From Physcomitrium patens (taxonomy: Eukaryota > Streptophyta > Bryopsida > Funariales > Funariaceae): DNA of 64,000 nucleotides. The stretch is taken from contig NC_037253.1 in the NCBI RefSeq assembly GCF_000002425.4, positions 19,787,602 to 19,851,601 on the forward strand. The letters run 5' to 3'. A model generated the notes under the pieces. It saw only the letters and a program-made list of their open reading frames with translations, was not told the origin of the DNA and made no database searches. The translations under genes and the position numbers were made by a program. Positions 38,380 to 50,200 of the stretch are shown here, in pieces. Every line of letters begins with the position of its first letter. Positions within the stretch are counted from its first letter, which is position 1.

Positions 38380-38530
38380 AATATTCATAGGACATTTTAA
38401 TGTCTTGTTTATATGTATATAGAGCTTACAAATGCGCATTGAATGTTTCATAATAAATATCTATGTGCCATGGTTTTTTTCATTTAATTGATCAATATAA
38501 TGATCTATCGAAGATGCCATTGCCAAATAT
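38380..38530 (-). pseudogene. Element F gag remnant
   Basis: Minus-strand MASSIDHYIDQLNEKNH starts near 38520, the usual opening of a copia gag (UBN2 type). Stops follow within a few dozen codons. Further gag-like text (AKEMWNIWAKIYKSL) lies near 38220-38280. Confidence 0.65.
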
Positions 38531-38927
38531 AATTAATGCAATAGCAACAAATAACTTTTAAGAAACAATTAACAAATGATCTACAAAATACAATATTTTG
38601 GCAGTAGTAGTAGTATTAAGCTATATTGGAGCAAAAAAACTTGTTTTCACCACCAACAATAAATGAGATTTAATTATATAAAAATCAGCATCAATAGAAT
38701 TAAACTCCAACCTTAGCAGCTCCAATAAGGCTCCAATAGGGCTTCAACAACTCCTATAGTTCCAGCAAAGCTCTACCACGACTCCAATGGCTCCTCAACT
38801 TTGACAACATTCCAGCAAGGACAAAGCTCTAGCAATAGGCAGATCATCTAAGTTTTTATGCATAAAAAGCATCCATTTTTCATCTAGACTTTGTCCAATG
38901 GTATTCATGTATGACACTTTTCATCTA

Positions 38928-38939
38928 ACTCTGATATTA
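38928..38939 (-). other. Primer-binding site of element F
   Basis: On the minus strand directly after the 5' LTR the sequence reads TAATATCAGAGT. This is TGGTATCAGAG with two G-to-A changes, again an initiator Met tRNA site. Confidence 0.75.
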
Positions 38940-39092
38940 TGTTAGAAAATTTGAATGTGTTATGAAAACAAGATGGACATCATTCATTGCAAACAAAATG
39001 TGTCAGAAGCTAAGATGAAGGCACTTCTAGTATCTTAATTAAGAGTTGGATAAGTCATAGCTTTTGATACATATAGTATGAGATATTCAACA
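38940..39092 (-). repeat. 5' LTR of element F
   Basis: From TGTTAGAAAATTTG to ATTCAACA. It matches 34254-34405 over its full length. Confidence 0.88.
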
Positions 39093-39445
39093 CCATAATA
39101 CAAAATATTAAAAATAGTCATTAAATGGTCCAAGGTGTCCCTAAATTATCCAATGAAATCTCTTCCATGCTTGGTGGAAAACTCTTATCCAAGTATGTAA
39201 CACCCTTGGTATGCCAAAATAAAGAAAAGAAAAGAAAAATAAAATAAAAACTTAAAACTCTAATATATTATACTTTGCATAGTTATTTGAATTAAGATAT
39301 GGATTGACATATTTAGAAATATTTAATACATTTCATTTCATGCCCTCTTTTAACTTTATACTATATCCAAAAATCGATGTTTCTAAAAAAAGATATTTTT
39401 CACCAAAAAGGGCCTAAAATTGACTTCACTTTTTCTCAAGAAGGT

Positions 39446-39525
39446 GATGAATTTCTAATCAACTAATTAATTATAAACCACTAGTGATGAATTTCTAATC
39501 AACTAATTAATTATAAACCACTAGT
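39446..39525. repeat. 40-bp tandem duplication
   Basis: Two identical head-to-tail 40-mers (39446-39485 and 39486-39525) beginning GATGAATTTCTAATCAACTA. They sit near the boundary between the transposon block and the GC-balanced DNA. Confidence 0.95.
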
Positions 39526-41247
39526 GGAAGCAGCAACATAAGCGTTTGTCAGCTAGTGGATTTGGAATCAAAATACACCACAATGCCACATCGTTTTGCA
39601 ATCGACCTTCAAAAGCTGATGCCATTTAGGGCATACGTAAGCCAAAGGCAACGACAACGTGCAGCAGCGTCGAGCAAATGGTCGGTAGTTGCTCCGGATA
39701 ACGAGAAAGGTTGCAGAGAATGAATCTCCACCAGAATCTCAAAGCTGTGTACGTGGCGTCACGGGCTCCAGATTAGCGGGGTGGCAGTCTAAGTCTCGAG
39801 CAGAGGATGATCGAAGCTGTGATGTTTTTTGTTTTTGTTTTTTTTTTATATTTGTTTCTGTTTTCTTGACGAAGTCTCGATTAGTCACGGCGCACCTTCA
39901 GCTCATGGACCAATGGTGCCACCTCGTTGCTGCTGCGCAGCGCGCTGATCTCTTTCTACCTTCCACAAGCTCAACAATGGCAACGAGCATTGAAGGATCA
40001 CCTGCATGGGGTTTCATACAGTATTTGTAGATCAATGTCGGAGGTGAGTTTTAGGGTTCAGCATCCGCACGATGTAGTAGCTGTCTCTCGAGCTGTGGGA
40101 TTTGGGAACGTGGGTGGTGTAGAATCGTGCAATGATGGGATCTTTGTGTTGGATCCGGAGGAGGATAGTGCATAATATAGCCTGTGATGTTATGTTGTGT
40201 TTGACGATGGAAGAAGCGGTGTAATGGGATCGGGAGTAGTGTTCCGGGTGGCAGTTGTTTTAATTCTGGTCAAAGGTCTCGGTTCTACAGTGTTTCCTTT
40301 ATTTAGGCTAAGGTGGGTGGCACGCTTATCGCAGTGAGTAGTTTCGAATGAGTTTCCGTTTCTCATCGTGTCATAACTTGTAGTGGTCGCAGTGGACTTC
40401 GCTTGCATGCACCATGCTGACTTCGACTGTTATGTGAATACGTCTTTCGTAATGAGTCATCTCCGGAATCGTTTAACGCAGTGAACATTGAGTACCATGG
40501 CTTCGATCATTGTCTTGTGTCCCTTGTAACAGGGATCAAGCTCTGGTCAAGTTACCAGATCCTGGAGAATCGAAACGCGGAACTGGAATGCACATAGAAA
40601 GTGGAGTCATGCGAGTTTGTGTGGACAGCTGGAATTGTCAAGCGTGACTTTTGTAGATAATCCTCATTCAAGACCCATCGTTACATTTATTAGAACAGAT
40701 CATTCCACACTAGTCTTCTTTGCCCATAGGAACCTTTCGCCTGTTTCAGCGAGGGTCGGGTCCATGCTTTCTCCTGCTTCAATTTCATATTATTCCACAC
40801 TCGCAATGAAGCCATTCTAGTGTGCAGCTCCAGTGTTCTATCTCAAATGCTCTGCTTTGACGAAGACGGTTATGATCATTGAGTTAAATGGGTGCATCGT
40901 GAAGGATTTTCCACCTTAATTGTACAGTTTCATTTTATTTGTGGAGTAAATTTATGCGGTTTTATCGTAAAGAACGTTGGAGAAAGGCATGTGCTCAGGA
41001 GGGAAGAAAAACCGGACCATGGTACTCCTCCCAAGTTGAAGGAGAACCCCGGGGCGGTGTCCTGTGGTTCCACTGCTGATTTTGATGTAGTAAAGATGTA
41101 CAATATGGAGGTCATTGGCTTGGACTTTGCATTCACGTGAAGATTTTGATCGTGTGAGTGTTACAGTCGCAGCTTGTATCATGATCTGAAGTATGCAATG
41201 CGTGGCATAACATATTCTTGCTGAACACATTCTGCTTGTGCCTACAG
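39526..41247. other. Region upstream of the GRP94 pseudogene
   Basis: Composition returns to balanced at about 39530. Several short open frames (39689-40030, 39927-40175, 40617-40820) show no recognisable domain. If the pseudogene derives from a whole-gene copy, its promoter and first exon should lie here, but I could not identify a GRP94 signal peptide. Confidence 0.4.
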
Positions 41248-43715
41248 GTGAAGTGCGCTCATGAGTTCTGTGTATCTTACAATTCATGCTGAGAAGTTCG
41301 AGGTTCAAGCTGGGCTCTCACGGCTGACGGGCATCACTGGGCGTACTTTGCATAGCAACAAAGACATCCTTTTTTGTGACTCTCCAGGGATCGCGAAGTC
41401 TTTGCGGGTAAGTAACTTTGTGATGTCTTTTAAGTAGAGCTGATACTAGTGTTAAGTTTTGAGCCGCGGATACACAGTTGAATCCTTGCGCAAAGGTTTG
41501 ATTAATCACTGTAACATCTTTTGATGTAGGCGTTGGAGGAGCTCCGCTTTCTGTCTCACTGACGAGACGATCCTCGGTGAAGGTGGTGACACTGCATTGG
41601 ACACTCATGTGAGTGGACGTCGCCAGTTCAATTTAATTTATTTTCTAAAAAGCTTAATCAATTTGTTCTTTGTATCTTCCTTAGCTGGAGACAATAAAAA
41701 GTTTCTGCTCTCGACTTACCTGGTCGGTAATCCTGCATGCCCCAATTTGAAGAATGGCACCGACCTAATCCTTGCATTGTACAGATCATGCTTGATCAGG
41801 AGAAAATGTTCTGACCACTCGGGACCCTGGAGCCGGCGTGACCAAGGATGACCTCGAGAAGAACCTTGGTACCATTGCCAAATCGGTGATATCAGGTACG
41901 TATGAATTAAGTCAAAGTCAACAGCTCCACCTGACGTGTGTGTGGTTTCGAACAATATTGGTTTTGTGATCCCACCTGGGCAGCTTTTTGAAGGAATGTT
42001 TTCGTCCGCTTACTATTCCCCCTTTGCAAGGTAGAGCAGAATCTTGTCTCCGGTATCTGGTGCAGCTTTCTAAGAGCAGATGCAAAATAGAACGAGGTCT
42101 GAACGTCATGGGTCAATTTGGAGTGAATTTCTGGTCGGTGTACTGGGCTGCTGATCACGTCGAAGTTATAAGCAAGCTCAATGATGACGTGCTGCGTGTT
42201 ACTCTCTTCATGACTCTCTCGGTCTTGTCAACTGAGCAATAAATTCTGAGCCAGCGGCTATCTGTGAAGAGATCGTATGTATGTCTGATCAGAATCCATG
42301 TTTAGAATTTGGCTCTATTGCAGAAATTTGTAAAAATATATCAAAATAAAGTAAACTGGATTGCCCCTTTGCGGGACAAGTAACGTAAACCGCATCTCCT
42401 TCGAACGTTGGCCGTGCGGGAATTGGTTAAGATGTAGTCAGAGTTCGTCAGCTTCTGGGCCACGGAAGGGGATGATGCTGAACTGCCTTTTGAGGAGACC
42501 GAGGCGAAGAAACAGAATGAGATTGGGGGTACAAACTTTGAGCATGGGAAATCTTCTGGTGAGACTCTTCAGTATGCCCAAATTGCAAGTTGCTGGTGCT
42601 TTGTGGTTCTTCTAAAAGAGCTTGTAGTGATGCTTCTCATGTCACGTAATTGTGTGAAAGAAATGATGATATTTATGTTATGGTTCTACCAGATGAAAAT
42701 GCAACTGGCGATTTACACAATGTCTAAATTCATCGTGAATTACAAAGTACGACGTTGCCGATTTCATTTATTGGAATGTACCTGCCGATTTAAGTTGAAT
42801 GGATCTTTTTGGATAATTTTTTGAGATTAAAAGCGTTGTTGCGTCTTATGCATTGAAACATGCTCAGCTACTTGCAATTTTCTTGATTCGTTAAGGTGCA
42901 TTTTGCAGTAGATCTAGACACACTGCTGAAATGATGAGAATATTTTTGGTTGCTTTTGGTGTGTTACATGTGTATTCAGGATCGAAAACCAAGTGTCAAA
43001 GAAATCAAATAGGACTGGGAGATTCTTAAACTGAAGCCAAAGGCTGTTTGGCTTCGGTGCCCAAAGGATTTAATAGCAGAAGAAGGTGACAAGTTCTACC
43101 ACCCCATGACTTGCAGTAGCAATCGCCCGCATGTCATTGTGAGTGTTTTTAGCCAGAGCAGTTCCGTACTTAGAGCTGGAAATATTGTGGGACTCTTAGC
43201 CGTAAGTGCCGAATAGTCATGTTGTGAGAATGTCGGGGCTCTCCTATTATTATTGGAGAGCAAGATTACCAATATTGTTGTGCTAAACTGCATAGTTATT
43301 GTTAACGTCCTTGGATTGAGATAGCCTTGAATGTATGTCCTTTGGCCATGTTGGGCTCCAAGCAGCACGAGCATGCTTCTCATGTGATATTCATATCGTG
43401 AATGTATCTCGAGGAATGTTGCAGCAACAAAGCGGCTCAAAAACTATCAAGAACTTGCTTTCCCGTGAAACCTCGGATTAATTCTGGTAATCTAGATGAG
43501 AACTTTGATTGCAAAAATGACAGGTTATCCCATATCGAATGTTTGAGCTCTCTAATGTCATGGAATATTGATGTTTTCAGCCTGAACATTTTGTTGAAGA
43601 TGTCAACGTTTGCGAATAATTTTCCTTTTTGCAGAGGATGGCGAAAGGAGACTGTTAGGAAGGCCAAACATGTTCATCATTGAGTTCATCTTGCTAAGTT
43701 TCTACGGATTTCCAG
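41248..43715 (+). pseudogene. GRP94: GRP94 (endoplasmin, HSP90B) pseudogene with introns retained
   Basis: Diverged exons appear in the correct order. 41248-41407: AEKFEVQAGLSRL and LHSNKDI. 41530-41608: ALEELRFLS, then SLTDETILGEGG only after a frameshift. 41785-41895: LDQEKM, then TKDDLEKNLGTIAKS after another frameshift. 42066-42205: GLNVMGQFGVNFWSVYWAAD, then HVEVISKLNDD. 42411-42558: VRELVKM, stop TAG, SEFVSFW, and a charged linker. 42980-43115: EIK, stop, DWEILKLKPKAVWLRCPKDL. 43398-43475: VNVSRGMLQQQSGSKTIK. 43635-43715: HLAKFLRIS. Splice-like AG and GT sites flank most exons, so this is a copied gene, not a retrotransposed cDNA. Stops, frameshifts, absent middle-domain segments and an absent C-terminus make a working chaperone impossible. 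Functional GRP94 folds client proteins in the ER lumen. Confidence 0.9.
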
Positions 43716-44478
43716 GTGAATTTTAAATTTCGGTAGCAGCTAGTCAAATGTTGTCAACTTTTTCTGACACATGGTTTGAACTCTTGCAGTACGACATTTT
43801 TTCAAGTTGTTCGCTGTACAGGTATTCCGTTTATGCTTATCGCTGTGCAGGATGTAGATCGATGATGATCTAGTGAAATTATGTACCTGTAAGTCTGAAC
43901 TGGACAAGAACTTCCCAATCGTCGTGTAAACACGTCTCACATTTGATTGCAAATTTTATCTTATTGGACAGGTGGAGTTTTCAGAAGAACATATCAATAA
44001 AGAATTGAACATGGCATGTGGCTACACATCTATGTATGAAATGTACATGACGTCACAAAAATCTCAGATGTGAAACTTCTCGTGTACAGTTTTTGTCTCA
44101 TTTTCTGTTCAACCCTCTTCAGTAGTCTTGAAGGTGTCATGAAAGGAAAAGCAGGACCAGTACTCCTCTGACAGGACTCCTTAAAACACCAAGCCTTCGT
44201 AAACGATTTCGTGGTGACCTCCTATTGCTGGAATCGTGTGGTCCTCAGCTGAACAGCATGGGCTCTAATAGAGAGTCCATTACGTAACATGAATCATGGA
44301 TGCGAAAAATTCTGCACCGCGTCTCAAGTCCATGGAATCTATCTAAACGGCCTAGGCTTCGGTGGCAAAAGCAGCCACGAGAGCTTCATAGCCAGAAGAA
44401 TCCTCAATCATTAAGGGCGGTGTGTTTCAACTTTTTTGTTTCCTTTCCGTCTGAGCAGTTAGTTGGAAACAAAGGGGG

Positions 44479-44510
<32 letters not shown>

Positions 44511-46076
44511 CTTTACGAATAGGAACTGATAATTCTGATGGTGTTTTTCGAAAAGCTTGTGTCCGCTACCGTATGCCCGGATCTAGTTGAACAGGGACTA
44601 CGCTCCATTTCATCCAACAATGTTCGTAATCGTGTTTGGGTATTTCACCCATCCACAATTGAAGTAAATATCACGGGCAGATTAACCGTTGTAGTTTACA
44701 TTTTGTTCCGATTTCCTTCTCAGAATGGCAAGATCTCAGTGATGAATCTGTCAATTGCAACTGGATTGTCTGGGAGTAGGTGCAATTACCATGAGTGAAA
44801 AAGAACTGGTGAAAAAGGGGCAAGCACTCTCAACATGGTGGTCCCAGAGTTGGATCTGTCTTCTCCTTATGCAAAGGCTTCTGCAAGTGAGAAGTTGAAT
44901 CCTTCCAAAGAGATGATGTATGCACTTACTTGCCCAGATTCAACCCATTCTCTAGGCCCCCTTTGTGCAAGCCAGAAGTGGAGAGCAAAATCCAAAACCA
45001 ACAAAAAATGGAGGTTGACAAAAGTCCCCTGGCTGCTCTAGAAAACAAAGTAGGATTTTGGATTTGCCATTAAGGCATCCAATCACATTTGTCCCAAGTG
45101 GTGGTGGTGATGGGTAGCTACTTCTCCATATCCTCATTCATCTCTCCACCTCCATGGCTTGTGGTCCCATGGCTCCATTTCCAGTGTGGTCCCAATCCTT
45201 TCAGTGCACAATATTTTACCCAAAGGTATGCTAGATGTAATCCCCCATCTCATGTGCAAAAATAGCCTCTTTCTCCAGTTGTAAGCACAAGTAGCCTTGG
45301 GCCAAATTCCAGTCACACAAGCCAGGCTTGCTCCCACTTTACTACTGAAGGATGAGCTGTCTCCCCTAAACCCTGAATCCTTTATAACCCACATACTCTC
45401 TTTCTCACATGCTTGGTTTCATTTTATCCATTTGGAGAAATGAGTAGTAGCCCAATTGAATTCGAGCCTTAGAAAGGCTCATCTGAAGTGGGCTCCATGG
45501 TGTGCCAAAGCTTGGAACCATGTGAAAAACCCCATCTCTGCTGGCCCGTATCAAAAGGATGAAGAGCAAGTGCACTAGCTCAGCCTCCTGGTCGTCGGAT
45601 CGTAGATCTGACGGTGCCAGACCAGCCACGATATACTGTGATATATCAAAGCCCCATGACAAGGATCTGTCTGGTTTTCTTTAGGAAACATGGTCCCGAA
45701 ATAAGCAATTAAAGAGACATGAGCAGCAGAGGTTGAATATCGGGGGAGGCTGTCAGGGAGCGCATCATAAAACCCCAGCAAATCAAATTACTCAACACTA
45801 CTTAATGAAGAGTCTGTGCACCACTGCTTATTTTAGTAAAGGATGTGGGTTTTTATTATACGACCTTCGTAGATGAAAGAATTCTTGTCATTTATCAATT
45901 GAGAAGCAGCCGACGGGGGCAAAACTGAAACCTTGATGAGGTGGATTGTTGCCCTTCAAAGCGTGCATTCTGATGAATCGGTGCCCAAGTCAAAGGTGGA
46001 GATGGGGGCAGTAATGATCCAATGATAGATGTTCAGAAGTAGGTGCTAAAGTATAGGTGTACAATGTTAATTATAT

Positions 46077-46112
46077 ACATACATACATATCTATATATAT
46101 CTCTCTCTCTGT
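46077..46112. repeat. Compound ATAC/AT/CT microsatellite
   Basis: Short ATAC, AT and CT repeats follow one another. Confidence 0.85.
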
Positions 46113-47498
46113 GCACCCTAACAGAAGCTGCTTTGTACTTAGCGCTGCCCTAGGGCTTTCCTGAAACAGACCCACTTCTGCTTTTATGAGTTCCGAGGGT
46201 ATTTTTGCATATTTCCAAGTGGATAGTGCTCTTAGAAGAAATGATTCCCTCATCGTTTCGACAAAACGTTTAAAAAAGTAAGATTTGGTGGGGAAAAACC
46301 AACCTTTTTTTTCATGAAAAAGTGACGGGTGCATCGCTCATTTAATACCTATTTACTTTTTCAACCAATGGAAACTATCTTTGGTCATGAGAAAGAACTG
46401 GGTCTGCAGATTCTTTTTTTCCTTTTCCGAGCTACACTAATTAAAGTGCGCGATATATTCACGAAAATGATTTCTCTCTAGACGTTTGTCTCTCCATACT
46501 TTGCTCATTCTTCACCCTTTACTACTCTCTGTTACAGGGCTTCAGCATGTGCCGCTAATTGTGTTTATATGAGGGAACAAACAAACGAAATGTTGTCCAT
46601 TTTGTCTGAAATGAAAGGCGGGGGGGACCTCGTTGTGGATGAATTTACGAGGGGGTCTTGACATCAATTATTTCTTCCTTGCTATCGCAATTGGCAAAGT
46701 CTTTCATTTATCTCAAAATCACTCTTTTTGACCAGTAGTGATGACTGTCTGTAAGAACTGATATTTTTGGTATTCTTTTTCAGACTATGTTTTATTTGTA
46801 TTCCTTCTCAGCCTTCGTCCTTTTGAATAAGCCAACCAGTTTACCTTCCTTAAACTCGGTCAACTCGCATTCGAAAAAAGTATAATATAAAATAAAATTG
46901 AGCACAAAATGAAAAAAGGATGCTTGTGATGAGAGCCTTGGATAATGTTCATCCTGCCATTTGCTTGGTGAGGATTACCCTCTTTTTCTTTTTCTTTTTT
47001 CTTTGCTTACGCCACCCTGGTAGTTGCTTCAATCCAAAGCAGTTTGACATGGCAATTGGGAGGCTCTTGTATGATATCTACATGAAAAGTGTAAGAAAAC
47101 CAGGTGAGTCAACAGTTTTACTTGCTAAAGACTTAGTGATCAAGAGAAATTATAGAGCAACATTAGTGACACCTATGCATCTTTCCAAGCAAGAGGTTTG
47201 AACCATCTTTTTCTCTCTCTTTCCTCTGATTACTATTAATTATATAATGATTTTCATTAAATACAAAAATAGACCTATTTCATGTAGTTCAATTAATATA
47301 TAAACATTTGGTTGATAACTAGTTGTGGCATTTCTCATTTTTTCAATCCTTCAAACCTCCAAGGTTAATGCAGAAGTTTATTTTCAAAATACAGTGTTGC
47401 ATCTCAATAGTTGGAACTTGGAGCTTCCTCCTGCAAAAAAAACATATAAATTTGAAATAATAACATTAATAATCTTCATATTTATTTATTTTATCATT

Positions 47499-47500
47499 AT

Positions 47501-47584
<84 letters not shown>

Positions 47585-47606
47585 GTGTGTATGTGTATAT
47601 GTATAT
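47499..47606. repeat. Compound (TA)n(CA)n(A)n(GT)n microsatellite
   Basis: TA dinucleotides, then CA dinucleotides, then about 31 A, then GTGTGTGTATGTGTATATG. The outer TA/CA and GT/AT parts are roughly complementary, so the block is a quasi-palindrome around the A tract. Long ORFs here are artefacts of the repeats. Confidence 0.92.
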
Positions 47607-48491
47607 GATTTGTGGATTATTTTTTTGGTAATTCTTGGATTCCCAGAAGTAGTGATGACTAAAACTACTAGAATTGGATTGTATTTTATGAAATATGAAA
47701 ATAAAGAGACAGTAACAATGGAAGAAGTAATAAGGGTTAGTAAAAAGGGGTACTGATAAAATACTTTTAATAAAGACTATTTTATGAACTTCCACCAGGG
47801 AGTGCTAGAGAAGTCACAAGAGAAGTCGCAAGATGAGGCTAGTAAGAAAGTTTTATCACAGATTCTCAATACCTACTTGTGTGGATTGATAGGAGGACCT
47901 TGCAATATATCATGTCTTGAGTTTTAATGAACAACACTTGACCATCATTAAGGCATGTCAATGCTTTGTTGCTACCACATCAAGAATGTCCAAATGTGAT
48001 AAGAAGAAGATTTAAAATCACTTTGAGTAATAATAAATGGTTAGATACTGACTGTGATGTATTGTAGTAAGGTTGTGTAATGAAGTAGTTTTATTCTGAG
48101 ATCTTTGATACAAGTAAAATCTTACATCTAGCTTAAAATAATCTCCTTAATTGCATTGGCAAGTTACAATCCCACTTAATGTTGAATGACAAACAGTGGA
48201 ATATTAATATTAATTGAACATCAGAGATGAGCAAATGTGAACTGTGTAAATCTGATATAACTCAAACACAATATTCATATATGCATCTTATTCTATTAAG
48301 TTTAAGATAGTACAATTAATGTGAAAGCATGAAGCAGCATTAACATGGTACTCAAATCCGAAATAAAATAAAGACAATATAACAAAAATAAAATCCACCA
48401 TTACTCTTGAAGGTTTCTAGTGAGCAAATATGAAAGACATGCACATGAAGTATTTTTCAAATTTCACCAAAAGCCATTGACATTGATCGAT

Positions 48492-48512
48492 GCCTTTTTT
48501 TTTTTTTTTTTT
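48492..48512. repeat. Poly(T) tract
   Basis: About twenty T in a row. Confidence 0.9.
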
Positions 48513-48940
48513 ACATGAGAAGAAGTTGTACAATATTATTCATGTTTGAATTCTAGTTGGCAACTCACCAACATTAGGTTTTGATAATTCTAGATGGCAA
48601 CTCCACAAGTGCAAAAATTGATTTTTGATAGTCTATGCATATCAATTTTAAAGTACATGAAATTGTTTATATTGCTCACAATTTAATATTATTTCTGCTA
48701 GACCTCCAACCTATTTCCCACCACAAAATGTAAAAATTGGTTGACAATAGATTGTTGGACTAGCAGAAATATCCCACCCTATAAGTTAGAAATGGAGGGT
48801 GGTTGACAATGGGTTGGCTACCTTAATTTTGTTGAAAATGCCATTGGGAACATTCTCACAAAAAGAAGATTTTCTTCATCCATATGAAAGCTCCAAGTTC
48901 TAGAAATTTACTAGAATAAATCTTGTGGAAGAATTTAAAC

Positions 48941-48943
<3 letters not shown>

Positions 48944-48971
<28 letters not shown>
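48944..48971. repeat. (AT)n microsatellite
   Basis: A pure AT dinucleotide run at the boundary of the AT-rich spacer and the GC-richer island that follows. Confidence 0.92.
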
Positions 48972-48980
48972 ATCCAGTAA

Positions 48981-50200
48981 CCACCAGGAAGGAGCAATCT
49001 CAGAACCCCAGGAACCAACGGATGTGTGAATTCATCCACGAACAGAATATACACGACGAACGGATCGGGGATGGACCTTGAAGACCCCAAGAGGCAGGAG
49101 GAGGATTCCAGCCAGGGTCAATCGAAGAATCGAACCCCACCAAATTCACAATTCAAGGTCCACACACAAAAAAAGGTACTCCTATCACCGACCCCACCAC
49201 CAGCCCATTGGTAGTGTAGCGTCTCCTGCCTCCGTGGCGGTTCCTTTTCAAGCCCACGTCACGTTCATGCCAGGTTGGGCACTTCGCGCCGATTGAAAGA
49301 TTTTATGGTTTCAGGGGATGGACAGAAAGGGAGTGGGGACCATCCCAGGCAATATAGGAGCCCACCCTATAGGTGCAGAACAGCCCACTCTCCAACCCCC
49401 CTCCCCCAAATCTGGCCCATTATTTGGCGGACCTCCAACTCTGAGCTTATGACGTTAAGTCCCCTAAATATCGGGTGCGGGCGGAGGGACACCCTATGCT
49501 GACGTCCTGTGCTGACGGGGATCAACTCCGAGTCGCCAGTCCGACGTGGCAGGATCATCAGACCCCTTCCGGGAATCTAGTCACTGGCTACTTTGTCTCC
49601 TACCCGGAACTCTTTGGGAACCCGAACTGATCTCGTGCACTTTTTTGGCTGCTCGCTCCAACTGGAGCCTCTCTTCCCTTCAAAAGCTGAATGCGTGATT
49701 ATGGATGAAATTTCCGAATCTAGCTCCCATGCACCACTTGCTACCTTACTACTCCGTTATACTTTATCATCCAAATTCAGCATCCATTCATACCATCATA
49801 AGATTCTAATTAACTCTCTTGTGGGGGAGCCTTTGTTGTTCCAAGAACCAATCAAACTGCCCAGTTTTGAAACCTGTGCAAAAAGGATCCATGCTGGAGA
49901 ACCCTAAATCCAGCCCAGTCAGATTGGTGGGTGGTGATGGTGGTTGTAATGTACACTTGCTTCTTGCCCGTGTGGAGCTGTGTAATTGGTAAAGGTTGCT
50001 GAGGGAGTTGTGTGGGTGCCAACATGGGTCAGTTGTGAAGTGCCATGACAGCATGTGAGAATCTCCCTCACATGGGTTGGGGCCTCCCCCTCCATGCTTC
50101 TGAAGGTGGCCATATTTAGAAGTGTCTGTAGTGTGATGACGTGGCTTGGGAAACAAGTCTCTGGAAGATGCTGAGCCATTGTTGTGGTTTCATCATGTTA
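48981..50200. other. GC-richer island in the intergenic region
   Basis: A sharp shift from AT-rich to GC-rich sequence with CpG (about 48980-49700), fading by 50200. Open frames on both strands are short and match no family. It could be a promoter, a non-coding transcript or a low-copy conserved segment; nothing in the sequence decides. Confidence 0.45.

Larger units (their letters stand above)
34254..39092 (-). mobile_element. Element F: decayed Ty1/copia retrotransposon, minus strand
   Basis: Short LTRs, 34254-34405 and 38940-39092 (about 152 bp), with TGTT...CAACA ends. A Met-type primer site sits inside the right LTR and a polypurine tract (AAAGAGGAA on the minus strand) inside the left one. 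Flanks ACATA and CCATA nearly match. Minus-strand order is gag (about 38520), protease/integrase remnants, RT (about 36000-35285) and RNase H (about 35050-34440). This RT-after-integrase order and the motifs identify Ty1/copia. Stops are frequent, and the RT centre reads FIND in place of YVDD, so it is dead. Confidence 0.88.
43716..48980. other. Long intergenic region, no recognised gene
   Basis: It may begin with unrecognised remains of the GRP94 pseudogene (to about 44200). A 29-base poly(A) run lies at 44479-44507. The open frames at 44300-44590, 45134-45662 and 46920-47201 have no family signature I recognise. The last includes the piece FDMAIGRLLYDIYMKSVRKP just before an AGGTGAGT splice-donor-like site, so a weak exon cannot be excluded. 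From about 46850 on the DNA is AT-rich. Confidence 0.4.

Noticed and set aside
47325..47795. Long open frames on both strands (143 and 109 codons)
   Set aside because: Both run through the dinucleotide and poly(A) repeats and translate as repeat artefacts.
49100..49145. tRNA T-loop-like GGTTCGATTC on the minus strand
   Set aside because: The flanking bases do not form the T stem, and no D arm, anticodon arm or acceptor stem can be found.
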